The notes: a model not told the origin generated them from the sequence alone. 64,000 nucleotides of DNA from Nocardia donostiensis (GCF_002081715.1 NZ_MUKP01000029.1:1-64000); one strand, 5' to 3'; counted from the stretch's first letter, positions 33,628 to 43,034 are shown. Program-made: numbers and translations.

Positions 33628-35091
33628 ATGGCACTCAATGTCGATCTCGGTGAGCTCGCGGCCGTCGCCGCACAGGCCGCCGATCTGGCCCGCACGACCG
33701 GTGCCGCGATGCCGAGGGGCTGGGTGTTGCCCGCCGGAGCCGACCCCATCTCCGCCGCTGCCGTCCCGAAGTTGAATGCGGACGCGGCGGCCCTGTTCAA
33801 CGGTGTTGTCGGTGTTCTCAACAAGATCCAGAAGACGGCACACAATATCGGTGCGGCCGCTGTGGATTACGCTGCTGCCGATATGCAGGGCGCGCAGCAC
33901 ATCGGCGGCAGCGGCGGGGCGGATGTGACGAACCCGGTACCGCAGATCGAACAGCTGGGGCTGCGGCGGGTGCCACCGGCGCTCAGTACGATGACCAGCA
34001 CCGGCGGCGGTGACCCACTGGTATACGCGCAGCAACTGCACACCGGCCCCGGCCCCGGGCCCGCCATGAGATTCGCGGAATCCGTCCGCTCCTTCACCAG
34101 CGACACCTACACGGTCGCCGCGGCCGATATCGATCGTGCGTCGGGAGTGATGCAGCGCTGGACGCCGGTGGGGGCGGACGCTGCCACCGAGCTCACCACC
34201 TACCGGGGCTGGCTCGATCAACTCGCCACCGCGCTCGGGAAGCTCGCCGACGATGCGGACGCCTACGGCAACGCGTTCAGCACAGCCAAGGCGAAACACC
34301 CGACACCGGAGGAAATCATCGCGGCACGTAAGGAACTCGTGCGCGCGATGCGGTCAAGAGACGAAATCGGCACCCAGGCGGCGTTGGCGAAATTCCAGGA
34401 GCAGAACGCCCGTTCGACCGAGACGATGACCGGTTACTCGGCTGCCACCGAGAACATCACCAACCCTTCCGGCGCGGGTGGCACGAACGAGGGCGGCAGC
34501 GGCGATATGAACATGCTCGCGCAGATGCTGCCCACCATGATGAGCGCGATGGGCATGGCGATGAACGGCCTGCCCCTCGGCCAGGAAATCGGCGACGAAG
34601 CCTACGACGACTACTACGACGATTACGGGTACGGCGATCTCGGCATCCCGAGCGTCTCGTCCTACGGTGGCACCACCTCCCCCGGCGGCGTAGGCATACC
34701 CAGCGCAGGCGATATGGAAGCGGTCACGGTAGGGGCGATGACGACGGCCGCGACGACTGCCACCGGAATAACGGGCGGGGCGAGGGCGCCGGTGATCGAA
34801 CCGTTGGGCGGCTCCTCATCCGGGGGTGCTACCTCCGGGCGTGGCGTCGGTAGCCCGATGATGCCGTACATGCCGATGGGTGCGGGCGGTGCGGGTGCGG
34901 GGGCAGGCGGCGGAGGCAATGGGGAGCGCAACCGGATCGTGGCCTGGCACCCCGATCGGCTGATGTATGTCGACGACACCCCGCACACCGAGCCCGTGAT
35001 CGGCGAACGGCCTACCATCGCACCGACCGTGACCTCGCCGACTCCGGCGCCAACGAGCCAGGGTTCGACAAGAACCGGAGGAACCGCATGA
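33628..35091 (+). CDS. EspB-like ESX secretion substrate
   Basis: A 487-residue protein from ATG 33628 after a strong GAGGAGG site. Residues 1-85 are a helical hairpin resembling PE/EspC proteins and end in DYAAADMQG, a YxxxD secretion motif. Residues about 140-280 form a second helical domain with W in TYRGWLDQL. A fused PE-like plus PPE-like helical core followed by a disordered tail is the EspB plan. The tail is Met-rich (MNMLAQMLPTMMSAMGMAMNGL), then acidic (DEAYDDYYDDYGYGD), then Gly-rich. Probably secreted through this ESX system; pore or scaffold roles known for EspB are inference here. Confidence 0.68.
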   Translation: MALNVDLGELAAVAAQAADLARTTGAAMPRGWVLPAGADPISAAAVPKLNADAAALFNGVVGVLNKIQKTAHNIGAAAVDYAAADMQGAQHIGGSGGADVTNPVPQIEQLGLRRVPPALSTMTSTGGGDPLVYAQQLHTGPGPGPAMRFAESVRSFTSDTYTVAAADIDRASGVMQRWTPVGADAATELTTYRGWLDQLATALGKLADDADAYGNAFSTAKAKHPTPEEIIAARKELVRAMRSRDEIGTQAALAKFQEQNARSTETMTGYSAATENITNPSGAGGTNEGGSGDMNMLAQMLPTMMSAMGMAMNGLPLGQEIGDEAYDDYYDDYGYGDLGIPSVSSYGGTTSPGGVGIPSAGDMEAVTVGAMTTAATTATGITGGARAPVIEPLGGSSSGGATSGRGVGSPMMPYMPMGAGGAGAGAGGGGNGERNRIVAWHPDRLMYVDDTPHTEPVIGERPTIAPTVTSPTPAPTSQGSTRTGGTA

Positions 35092-35447
35092 GCAATATCC
35101 ACCCAGACGTCCAGGCAGCCCTGGATGCCGCCCGCGATCTACGGCATCGCATCGCCGATATGCGTGAACGCATCGATGGAGTCCGGGCACGACGTCCCTC
35201 GCCGAGCGGTCTCGTCATCCCGGAGGTCGACGCCATGGGTCGCCTCACCTCGCTGTATCTGACTCCTGGCACGGTCGATCGTTTCGACAGCCCGGAACTG
35301 GTGAACGAGATCATGGCCGCGATCCGGGAGAGCACCGCTGACGCCGCGCGGCAATACCAGAGCATCATGAGCGCCATAGCAACCGAAGCAACCGAAGCAA
35401 ACGACTCCGCCGATGCGTCGCGCACACCGTCGGAGGCGCATTCGTGA
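35088..35447 (+). CDS. YbaB/EbfC-like nucleoid-associated-type protein 1
   Basis: A 119-residue protein; its ATGA start overlaps the EspB-like stop. A helix (ALDAARDLRHRIADMRERI), two or three beta strands (VDAMGRLTSLYLTP) and a long helix (SPELVNEIMAAIRESTADAARQYQ) match the YbaB/EbfC fold, which in ESX-1 is seen in EspL next to EspB. Likely a cytoplasmic helper for the neighbouring secreted protein, not a DNA-binding factor (inference). Confidence 0.65.
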   Translation: MSNIHPDVQAALDAARDLRHRIADMRERIDGVRARRPSPSGLVIPEVDAMGRLTSLYLTPGTVDRFDSPELVNEIMAAIRESTADAARQYQSIMSAIATEATEANDSADASRTPSEAHS

Positions 35448-36169
35448 CCGAGCCCGATGCCGCGGCGGAAGGGGTGTCGCTAGCCGACGCTGTCCGCTGG
35501 TTACAAGACGAGGGGATGGCCCGGTTGGCGTCCCTCGGCTCAGGTGCGTCCGGTCCCACTGTTGCCTATACGGTGGACGTGGCCAGCGGGGTGGTCACGT
35601 CCTATCCTGTCACGAACGGCGGTATCGGTTCCGAGACGACCACAGTGGGTGCAGATGATCTGCCTGCACCGCAGCCGACAACGAATCGGCTGGTGACCGT
35701 AGGTGTCACCACTGCCGACGCGGTGCTCGTTGTCGACCTCGCGGCCTCGTTGACGATCACGATCAACGCCGACCGGCCGGAGCCCGCGGCGCGCGCGTGG
35801 GTGACACAGCTGTTGATGAACCCGGATGTCTCGCTCACCACCAACAGTTCCGATGTGGTGGTGGGGGACAGCCCGCGTTGTAAGCAGACGTTCATTCCCG
35901 GTGGCGGCGGCCGGATCATCAGCGTGGACGACGGACGGCCACCGGTCACCACGGTGGCCCTGAACTCGGAGATGGACGGCCCCGACCACCTCGATATCGC
36001 CGCCGACGGCACGGGCGAGATGTATCTGGGCAACAGATTCTGGCAGCTGCGTCAAGTCATATCGATTGCCGACGATGCGTGGGCTGCGCTGGCCGCCGCA
36101 CTGGACGGGAACGACGACCAGCCGGGCTATTCCGATGACCGCACACCATCTGTGGAGAGCATGCAATGA
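35444..36169 (+). CDS. unknown ESX accessory protein
   Basis: A 241-residue acidic protein from GTG 35444, coupled to the genes on both sides by 4-base overlaps. The central region (TTNRLVTVGVTTADAVLVVDLAASLTITINADRPEPAARAWVTQLLMNPDVSL) looks like a beta-rich domain. No signal peptide, membrane segment or catalytic motif. I do not recognise the family; tight coupling between two YbaB-like genes suggests it works with them. Confidence 0.55.
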   Translation: MTEPDAAAEGVSLADAVRWLQDEGMARLASLGSGASGPTVAYTVDVASGVVTSYPVTNGGIGSETTTVGADDLPAPQPTTNRLVTVGVTTADAVLVVDLAASLTITINADRPEPAARAWVTQLLMNPDVSLTTNSSDVVVGDSPRCKQTFIPGGGGRIISVDDGRPPVTTVALNSEMDGPDHLDIAADGTGEMYLGNRFWQLRQVISIADDAWAALAAALDGNDDQPGYSDDRTPSVESMQ

Positions 36170-36513
36170 CGAACAACTACGACGACGCCGACAACGAGCA
36201 GGACGCTCCGGACTGGCGCACCCTCATCTACGAGGTGTTCAATCCCGATCACACGGTCGGCGTGGCGTGCGACCGCGACGGCGAGATCGTCGGCCTGCAC
36301 ATCACCGACGAAGCCAGGGAGAACGGCGACACCTGGCTCGCTGCCGAGATCGTCCGCATCGCCCGGCTTGCGCATATGAAATCCCGGCTCGGTTTACGTA
36401 AGGAGATGGAGCACAGGGGCGCTCGTCCGCATACGATCGATTCCTTCGATCTGCCCACCGAAGCCGGTTACCGGACGATGGAGAACCAGGAGTTCGGCAG
36501 CCGCGCCTACTGA
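36166..36513 (+). CDS. YbaB/EbfC-like protein 2
   Basis: A 115-residue protein whose ATG overlaps the preceding stop. WRTLIYEVFNPDHTVGVACDRDGEIVGLHITDEARENGDTWLAAEIVRIARLAHMKSR has the YbaB strand-strand-helix pattern (tV-d-dGeivgL-i...LaaeIvr-arlA). It is the second member of this fold in the operon and quite different in sequence from the first, so the two may form a heterodimer (inference). Confidence 0.65.
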   Translation: MTNNYDDADNEQDAPDWRTLIYEVFNPDHTVGVACDRDGEIVGLHITDEARENGDTWLAAEIVRIARLAHMKSRLGLRKEMEHRGARPHTIDSFDLPTEAGYRTMENQEFGSRAY

Positions 36514-36547
36514 ACGCTCAGCAGCAGGCACGAAGACAGGAGGCGCC

Positions 36548-36853
36548 ATGGTCGATATCGACGGGCCGAACGAGGTCATCAACTCGGCGGGCAAATACAG
36601 CGGAACCGTTACGTCGGCGGCCGAGCACACGCGGGGGGTGGCCGATGGATTCGTCGTCCACCGGAGACCGGAATCGTCGCTGGACCATGCGCTGGTCGCG
36701 AAAAAGGCGTGGATAAAACAGGTCTTCGACGACGCCACCCGGGCTGCGGGCGCCCGCGCGACGAAAACCCTGCAGGTCGCCGTCTCCGACGTCAACGCCA
36801 TCACATCCGCCGACGAGGCAGGTGCCGCGCACGTACGTAACCTATCGGTCTGA
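36548..36853 (+). CDS. EspC-like small helical ESX-associated protein
   Basis: A 101-residue protein from ATG 36548 after AGGAGG. Mostly helical, no signal peptide, size of EspC/EspF-type ESX-associated proteins. It lacks a clear WXG and a clean YxxxD motif (the C-terminus reads AITSADEAGAAHV). Eleven bases separate it from the large downstream gene, and such small proteins are often secreted with their neighbour. Confidence 0.5.
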   Translation: MVDIDGPNEVINSAGKYSGTVTSAAEHTRGVADGFVVHRRPESSLDHALVAKKAWIKQVFDDATRAAGARATKTLQVAVSDVNAITSADEAGAAHVRNLSV

Positions 36854-36864
36854 CTGCGGCTGGT

Positions 36865-39345
36865 ATGGAACCCGAGCGCGAAAGCCCCTACTGGCAGGCC
36901 ATCGTTCGAGACGATTGGCCCGAGATCCCCCCCTCCGCGTGGAGCGCGTTGGAGACCTCGGCCAGAGACGGCGCAGCGGCGCTGAACCTCGGTGATATAG
37001 CCGCGGCACGCAACGACTTCGACAACAAAGTCCGCGTCAGCGAGCGGCTCGAGCAGGTGAAGGACGAGATGCGGACCCAGCAGGCCGGTCCGCAGGGTTT
37101 CGCTGACGCGTTGCTCGCCGCCGCCGACACCTTCGGCGCCTTCGCCGAGCTCGTTCGCCGCACCAGGAACCAGATTCTGGATGTGGTCTACAACGCCACC
37201 AACAGAATCCGGAACGAAACCAGCGGCGACAACGACGGGGACGGAAAAACCGACGACGACGCGGAGGAAGCGACCGACCGCGCTACCACGAGCACCATAG
37301 TCAACGAGGCCCGCGCCGAGGTCGTCGATATCGTGGCCAATGCCATGGCCTCCCTCGGTCCACAGGGACTGCCGTCGCTGGACGATATCGCCGACGCACT
37401 GGGGCAACCGGGTCCCTGGCAGATCGGCCCCCGTGCTCCCGGCCCGGAACTACCTGCACCCACCTGGCCGCCCGGCGAGGAGCCGCGGCCGGAAGAGGGG
37501 CTTTCGCCCGCACCGGTGCCCACACTTCCGATAGACGCACCGGAGACCGCGCCCTCGCCCGGCCTGTTGCCCGGAGACCCCATTACCGAGGAAACCCCGC
37601 TGCCGGGCCCCAATGCCGAGCAGCCCGCCGTTGACGGCAACCGATACACCGAAGATATCGATGCGCGTGCTCCGCTGCCCCCCGGAGTGATTCCTGCGCA
37701 GCACACTCCGCAATCTCCACAGGGGCCCGAAGCAGGTTTCGGTGGTTTCGCACGACCGTCCGCCGGTCCGTCCGGCGCGCCGGAGCAGCCGGCACCCGCC
37801 GCCGCTGACATCCCGGCCGCCGGGGATACCTCGGACGCCGCCGACGCCGACGTGACAGGCGCGGCGCGGCGAACGGATCCCGAGGGGCGCGATTCGGAAA
37901 AGCTGGAGGCGAAACCCGAGACAGGCGATCAGGAACCGAGCACGGCGGTTTCGGAGCAGCAGGCGTCGCAGACACCGGTCGCCGCGGTCACGCAGCCCGA
38001 CGGGCTCACCGGCGCCGTGCCGCCGATTCTGCCGCAGCCCATCGCCACCGGCTCCACCACCGGTCCGCCGCAGAATGTGACCGCACCCGCGTCGCAGAAC
38101 CGTCCCCCCGCGCCGCAGGCCGAGGCCCAGCGCGCACAGGCCGCTACCACCGGGAAGTCGGCGTCCGTCTCGGGAACGGCGGCGGTGCCTTCGGTGTCGG
38201 CACCGTCGGCAGGGAAGGCGCAGCCGCCGCCGATCCGCGACAACCAGCCTGTCCGCAAGGCAGGGGCCATGGGGGAGGACGACAACGGCAGCGCCGAACT
38301 GGTCCGGGACGCGGTCGGCGCGGCAATCGCCTCCGCGGCATCACCTGCGTTCCTGGTCGGTGAACGAGTGGACGCAGACCTGGTCCTCGCCCGCACGCTG
38401 CTCGGCGGTATCTTGGCTGCGGTGGGGCCGTCGGCCATCGGAGTGGACTGGGCGGTCTCGGTGATGCGGCACCAGGGTGGAGTGAGCGCGTTCGTCACCT
38501 CCAACGAGGGCCGCGGCTGGCTGCCCGCGGGTTTATATCTGCCGCGGGAAGTTTCCACGCCATGGCAGTGGGCGGTCTCCGAGGGCGCGGCCTGGGAAGG
38601 GGTGGCCGACCCGGCGCGGGTGCTCGCCGAGTTCGCGCTCGCGTGGGGCGCCAAGTCGGGTGCTGGGCTGTCGGCCCTGGCGTCGTCACAACCCATCGCC
38701 GCCGCTCTGCGGCAACAGCTGGGGCAGGTTGCCGTGGCAGGCTCGGTGGCGGCCTCGACCGAGATGGATTTGCGTTCTCCGACTTCCAGCACTCTGGATC
38801 GGCTCGGGCTCACCGCATCACAGCGACTCCTGGACCGGGCCGCGAAGGTACCGGACGGTTCGGTCGCGCTGCGTTGTCTCGAGCTGGCGGTGGACGCGCA
38901 TATGCGGGTTCACCGCGCGGGCTTCGCCTCGTCGGAGTCGCTGGGAGTCGCCGATATCCGGCTGCGTATTCTGCGTGCGCTGCGCCACGGCCGGGAATTC
39001 CCGGAGACCTGGTGGGACGAACTACAGGACATCGACGACCTGTTGGCCGCCGCGGTGCTGTCGCAGCGCACCGACGTGAGCCGGGTCGGGCTGGGGGAGT
39101 TGCGCTCCGAGCAGCCGTCCGGCCGCCCGGAACTGGCGGCCCTGCGCGAACTGACGTTCCATCGCCGCTGTGACGAGCTGGCGCTGCTGCTGTCCGAGGA
39201 GCCGACCCGGCAAACGTTGCGGGACGCGGTATACGCGCACGCGCAGATCCGGTCGCATCCGATATTCGCCGAGCAGAGTTCGCGCACCCCGCCCCCGGAG
39301 CCGCCGCCGCAACGCCCGACGATTTCGACAAGCAGGCGGCCTTGA
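36865..39345 (+). CDS. large ESX-associated protein with conserved C-terminal module (paralogue A)
   Basis: An 826-residue protein from ATG 36865. A helical N-terminal domain (residues 1-170) includes an acidic patch (SGDNDGDGKTDDDAEEA) that looks like a calcium-type loop. Residues about 175-470 are a Pro/Ala/Glu-rich disordered linker. The C-terminal 330 residues (SAELVRDAVGAAIA... VTSNEGRGWLPAGLYLPREVSTPW ... WEGVADPARVLAEFALAWGAK) are shared with the gene at 39445. I associate this module with mycobacterial Rv3899c/Rv2082-type proteins (DUF5631/DUF5632); unverified. Function unknown. Confidence 0.65.
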   Translation: MEPERESPYWQAIVRDDWPEIPPSAWSALETSARDGAAALNLGDIAAARNDFDNKVRVSERLEQVKDEMRTQQAGPQGFADALLAAADTFGAFAELVRRTRNQILDVVYNATNRIRNETSGDNDGDGKTDDDAEEATDRATTSTIVNEARAEVVDIVANAMASLGPQGLPSLDDIADALGQPGPWQIGPRAPGPELPAPTWPPGEEPRPEEGLSPAPVPTLPIDAPETAPSPGLLPGDPITEETPLPGPNAEQPAVDGNRYTEDIDARAPLPPGVIPAQHTPQSPQGPEAGFGGFARPSAGPSGAPEQPAPAAADIPAAGDTSDAADADVTGAARRTDPEGRDSEKLEAKPETGDQEPSTAVSEQQASQTPVAAVTQPDGLTGAVPPILPQPIATGSTTGPPQNVTAPASQNRPPAPQAEAQRAQAATTGKSASVSGTAAVPSVSAPSAGKAQPPPIRDNQPVRKAGAMGEDDNGSAELVRDAVGAAIASAASPAFLVGERVDADLVLARTLLGGILAAVGPSAIGVDWAVSVMRHQGGVSAFVTSNEGRGWLPAGLYLPREVSTPWQWAVSEGAAWEGVADPARVLAEFALAWGAKSGAGLSALASSQPIAAALRQQLGQVAVAGSVAASTEMDLRSPTSSTLDRLGLTASQRLLDRAAKVPDGSVALRCLELAVDAHMRVHRAGFASSESLGVADIRLRILRALRHGREFPETWWDELQDIDDLLAAAVLSQRTDVSRVGLGELRSEQPSGRPELAALRELTFHRRCDELALLLSEEPTRQTLRDAVYAHAQIRSHPIFAEQSSRTPPPEPPPQRPTISTSRRP

Positions 39346-39382
39346 CTCGGCGGGCTGCCCGTCCGCCGCAGCTCGAGTCGGG

Positions 39383-39398
39383 TTCCCAGATTTGGGGA
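39383..39398. promoter_or_regulatory. TTCCC-N6-GGGAA-type palindrome, copy 3 (one mismatch), with promoter
   Basis: TTCCCAGATTTGGGGA lies 47 bases before the paralogue B start. It is followed by TTGACA (39402) and TAGGGT (39413); these are too close (5 bases) to be one promoter pair, but TAGGGT could serve as a -10. Expected to drive paralogue B separately from paralogue A. Confidence 0.55.
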
Positions 39399-39444
39399 GA
39401 ATTGACAATAGGTAGGGTCGGTGGCGGGAAAGGATTGATCGAGC

Positions 39445-41421
39445 ATGCCGGACGGGCTGTATATCGAACCTGCGGTGCTACGCCAGCTGGCAAGCCAACA
39501 CGATCAGGTCGCCCGCGACACCCGGGAATGGGCCAAGCCTCCCACCGAATGGCTCGCGAACTTCGAACCGACCTACGGCAAGATCGCCGATCCCGTCAAG
39601 CGCGCGCTGGAACGCTACTACGACGCCCGGCAGCGTGCCGGAGAAGCGCTCGCTAAAGAGCACGAAAACACCAGGGATTCCTTGCTCGCCGCCGCAGATG
39701 CCTACGAGCAGGCCGACGAGGATATGGGGAGGAACATCGGCCGTATCGCCGACCCCGATGGGTCCGGTCTGCTGGTGCCTGCCGGACCTACACCGAACGG
39801 TCTGATAACGCCCGGTCTGGACGGACCGAGCTCGTCCGGCGCCACACCGGTCGACGCCCCGCCGGGCGACGTATCCGCGCCTGCCGCGACCACCGCGACA
39901 CCGCCGCCCGCCGCCACCTCCGCCACCTCGCCGACGGGCGGCGAGACCATGGCGCCTGCCGCGTCGGCGAACCAGGGCGCAACGGCAGCGGTGCCACCGA
40001 CGGGGACCGACGGGACGACGACCACGCCCGGCGCGTCCGGCACTCCGGCGGCGGCCGCCGCCAACGGCGCCATGGCACCGGGAGGAACCTACGGCGGGCC
40101 TCTCGGTCCCTCCGGCCCCTCCGGCGGCCCCTCCGGTCCCTCGGCCGGCGGTGGCGGTGGCGGTGGCGACGACCGTGTATCCAGCCCGCCGCCGGGTGGG
40201 CCGACCGACGGTACGCCGATACCGGCGGTCACTCCGTTCGGCGCCGCTGTCGCCGCGGCCAAGGACAAGGCGGCCGAGCCCGACTATGTGGTCGGCGGTG
40301 CGGTCAGCGACGATCTCGTGATAGCACGGACCCTGCTGAGCGCGGTGCTGGCAGCGGCCGAGCCGGCGATCGGTATGACCTGGGCTGTTTCAGTGATGCG
40401 GGGTCCTGCGGGCGCGGGTGTGTTCATCACCTCGAACGAAGGGCGTGGCTGGCTGCCCGCCGGGCTCTTCCTGCCGCGGGAGGTATCCACGCCGTGGCTG
40501 TGGGATGAACTGCTGAACGACGGCTCCCACGAAAGCGCCTCCCCCTGGGAAGGCGTTTCCGACCCGGCTCGGGTGCTGGCAGAGTTCGGCCTTGCCTGGG
40601 GCGCGAAGGCGAATGCCAAGCTGTCCGCGCTCGTCTCGTCCGGCCCGATCGATTCTGGCCTGCGCACGCGTTTCGCCGACGTGCCGATGGAAGATCTGGT
40701 CGGCCCGGCTTATGACCTCGACCTGCGGGTGCTCACCCCGGACACTGTCGACCGCCTCGATTTGGCAGGCTCGATACCTGCCCGGGAACAGGTTTCGGTG
40801 GTCCCGGACGCGAATGTCCGGTCTCGCTGCGTCGAACTGGCCGTGGACGCGCAAGCTCAGTTGGCCCGTTCGGCGACCGCACCGGTGGAGGCCGCCGCCT
40901 CGCGCGCTATCCGAGACCGCATCCTGGCCGCGGTGCAGGCGAACAGCCCGGTTCCGCGCCAGTGGTGGGACGAATTACAAGAGGCCGATGACTTGCTCGC
41001 GGCCTCGATGATCCCGCGCCGGGTCGACGTGGGCCGGGTGGGTCTCGGTGAATTGCGGGTGGATGACGAGGTATCGGATCTGCGGGCGATGGCATGGGAG
41101 CGCCGCTGTAACGAGCTCGTCGCGCTGCTGGCGCAGGAACCGAGCAGGCAAAGCCTGCGTGACGCGGTGTTCGCGCATGAGCAGATCGTGAATCACCCGG
41201 CATTCGTGCAGATCCCGCCGTCGGTGGCGGCGACGGAAACCGAACATGTCGCGCGTCCGGCTGCCGGCACGGGAACGGTGTCCGCGTCGGAGCAGGCGAC
41301 GGCTCCTGTGCAGGCGTCGGCGCCGCCCGCGGGTGCCGTTTCACCTCCCCCTGTTGTTGCGGGCCCGCCCGCTGGGGCCGTCCCACCTGTCACGCCGCCC
41401 GACACTGCGCAGGGGCGCTGA
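39445..41421 (+). CDS. ESX-associated protein: EspC-like head fused to the conserved C-terminal module (paralogue B)
   Basis: A 658-residue protein from ATG 39445 with an AAAGGA site. Residues 1-100 form a helical hairpin (LRQLASQHDQVARDTREWAKP... ENTRDSLLAAADAYEQADEDMG) ending in YEQAD, a YxxxD export motif, like EspC. A Pro/Ala/Gly/Thr linker follows (about residues 105-280), then the module SDDLVIARTLLSAVLAAAEPAIGMTWAVSVMRGPAGAGVFITSNEGRGWLPAGLFLPREVSTPW shared with paralogue A. Probably an ESX substrate; role unknown. A strong terminator follows. Confidence 0.68.
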   Translation: MPDGLYIEPAVLRQLASQHDQVARDTREWAKPPTEWLANFEPTYGKIADPVKRALERYYDARQRAGEALAKEHENTRDSLLAAADAYEQADEDMGRNIGRIADPDGSGLLVPAGPTPNGLITPGLDGPSSSGATPVDAPPGDVSAPAATTATPPPAATSATSPTGGETMAPAASANQGATAAVPPTGTDGTTTTPGASGTPAAAAANGAMAPGGTYGGPLGPSGPSGGPSGPSAGGGGGGGDDRVSSPPPGGPTDGTPIPAVTPFGAAVAAAKDKAAEPDYVVGGAVSDDLVIARTLLSAVLAAAEPAIGMTWAVSVMRGPAGAGVFITSNEGRGWLPAGLFLPREVSTPWLWDELLNDGSHESASPWEGVSDPARVLAEFGLAWGAKANAKLSALVSSGPIDSGLRTRFADVPMEDLVGPAYDLDLRVLTPDTVDRLDLAGSIPAREQVSVVPDANVRSRCVELAVDAQAQLARSATAPVEAAASRAIRDRILAAVQANSPVPRQWWDELQEADDLLAASMIPRRVDVGRVGLGELRVDDEVSDLRAMAWERRCNELVALLAQEPSRQSLRDAVFAHEQIVNHPAFVQIPPSVAATETEHVARPAAGTGTVSASEQATAPVQASAPPAGAVSPPPVVAGPPAGAVPPVTPPDTAQGR

Positions 41422-41436
41422 TCGAGGACGGTAGAG

Positions 41437-41469
41437 AGCCCCTGCCGGGGACTGACCCCGGCAGGGGCT
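41437..41469. terminator. strong terminator after paralogue B
   Basis: A perfect 14-base-pair stem (AGCCCCTGCCGGGG / CCCCGGCAGGGGCT) with five-base loop ACTGA, 16 bases past the stop. It ends the accessory operon before the convergent gene. Confidence 0.88.
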
Positions 41470-41705
41470 GCTGTCAGGGGCGCGACGTTGGAGAAGTCGC
41501 GTCCGGCGGGGACCTCGGCCAGGTGTGGTCCGAACTGGAACAGATCACCGAGACCGTAAACCGCTGAGCGCCGCATGTGCTTCGCGGTACCCACACCCGC
41601 GTGGGCCTTGACCAGGTCGTGCCTCCCCACGAACCGAAGGCGACGTGAGACAGATCGAGTGTGGGAGTGAGGCTGTAGCGGGCAGCATGCGTGCCCAGAC
41701 GCGTA

Positions 41706-42839
41706 TCAGACGTGGGTTCCGGGGGCAGGGGGTGGCGGTGTATCCGGTGCGGGAGCAGTGGGCGCGTTGCCCTCGGGGTTCGCCGGACCGGGTTGACCCT
41801 GCGGTGCGGTGGCGCCGTTCTGCGGCGCGTTCGGATCGGTCGGTGCATTGGGGTCGCCCGGTGGTGGGGTCTGCTCGCCGGGTTTGCCGGGCGCGCCGTT
41901 CTTCTGCTCGCCTTCTCCGGCTTTGTCGTCCTCTTTGTCCTTTTCCGGATCCAGCAGGTCCGGAAGCAGCTGAGCCAAGGGCATGAGCGCCATCGGCGCC
42001 ATGGCGAGCATCGGGAGCAGGGAGCTCATCAGATCTCCGCCGCTTCCGCCTCCGCCGCCGCCCGTTGCGCCGCCGGTGGGGACGCCACCACCGTTGGATG
42101 AACCGCCCCCACCGTTCTTTTCCCCCGCCATCTCCGCGTTCATATCGGAAACCTGCGTGACCTTGGCGTACACCGCCTCGACTGCCGCGGCGATATGGTC
42201 CATGAGCTTGACTTCTTGGGCAGGTTTCAGGTCTACACCGCTGACGGCCTGCAACAGGGTGTTGAGTTTGGCGACGATGTCTTTGATCGCGCGCAGCGTC
42301 TGATCCTGTTCGGCGGCGACCGTGATCGAGGTCTTGCTGACCTGTTCGTCCATGGCCTGCAGCTGCGCTTGACTGGCTTCCACCGTGTACAGCGTCTTCT
42401 TGTACGCCTTGGAAGCCTCACCGGCCCCGAGGCTTTCATGTACTACCGACGTCAACAGCTCATCGACATTCGGCGGCGGCGACGGCATCCCACGACCGAG
42501 GAGGTCGACGGCTGTCTGAATAACAGTCTCGGCCAAGGCAATATAGGCAAGCACTCCTTCGGAGGCGCCTTCGGGCCGGACCAGCTCGACAGTCCAGTAC
42601 TCCCCGGTGCCCGCTCCTGTCGCCGCCGCGATCGCTGTTTCCGGCACTGCGCCCGCCGTGGTGTCGGTGATCAACGGCGCCGAAATAGGTGTTGCTTCCG
42701 GGTTGTCGGTAATCGTCTCGGACGAGATGCTCTCGAGGGGGGACACCAGACCTTCACCGCTGGTGGGTGAGCTGACAACCGACGCTGTCGCCGGTTCGCC
42801 GGCAACGGCATCTGTCGTGTCCGTCGCGCTTGTCACCAT
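41706..42839 (-). CDS. ESX-associated helical protein with Met/Gly- and Pro-rich tail
   Basis: A 377-residue protein; I chose the ATG complementary to 42837-42839 (GGGAGG upstream), because the open frame extending to 44843 is a shadow of other genes. Residues about 70-230 are helical (YKKTLYTVEASQAQLQAMDEQVSKTSITVAAEQDQTLRAIKDIVAKLNTLLQAV), similar in style to DUF4226-type ESX proteins. A Gly-rich hinge, a hydrophobic Met-rich segment (LMSSLLPMLAMAPMALMPLAQLLPDLL) and a Pro/Asn-rich tail follow. It is the only ESX accessory gene on the minus strand here. Function unknown. Confidence 0.6.
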   Translation of the reverse strand: MVTSATDTTDAVAGEPATASVVSSPTSGEGLVSPLESISSETITDNPEATPISAPLITDTTAGAVPETAIAAATGAGTGEYWTVELVRPEGASEGVLAYIALAETVIQTAVDLLGRGMPSPPPNVDELLTSVVHESLGAGEASKAYKKTLYTVEASQAQLQAMDEQVSKTSITVAAEQDQTLRAIKDIVAKLNTLLQAVSGVDLKPAQEVKLMDHIAAAVEAVYAKVTQVSDMNAEMAGEKNGGGGSSNGGGVPTGGATGGGGGGSGGDLMSSLLPMLAMAPMALMPLAQLLPDLLDPEKDKEDDKAGEGEQKNGAPGKPGEQTPPPGDPNAPTDPNAPQNGATAPQGQPGPANPEGNAPTAPAPDTPPPPAPGTHV

Positions 42840-42882
42840 TCGCCGACACCGCCTCCCTCGTGTTCGTCCCCATTGTCTGGCC

Positions 42883-42898
42883 TTCCCGGCAATGGGAA
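42883..42898. promoter_or_regulatory. TTCCC-N6-GGGAA palindrome, copy 4 (perfect)
   Basis: TTCCCGGCAATGGGAA is located 44 bases upstream of the minus-strand gene start (42839) and 137 bases before the NlpC/P60 gene, so it may control both divergent units. Confidence 0.65.
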
Positions 42899-43034
42899 TA
42901 TGAATGGCCTCGCCCGAGGCCGCGCTGACGCATAGTCGAAAACAACTAGCAGCAGGGGCGAGATAACCAGGCGGGGACGACGGTTCGGTCGGGTCAGAGA
43001 GGTAGTCGGAGATGAGCGATAGCGAGTCGGTCGA

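Noticed and set aside
41484..41566. Plus-strand frame reading VGEVASGGDLGQVWSELEQITETVNR then stop
   Set aside because: It looks like a protein C-terminus, but there is no start and a strong terminator lies upstream; could be a remnant or chance.
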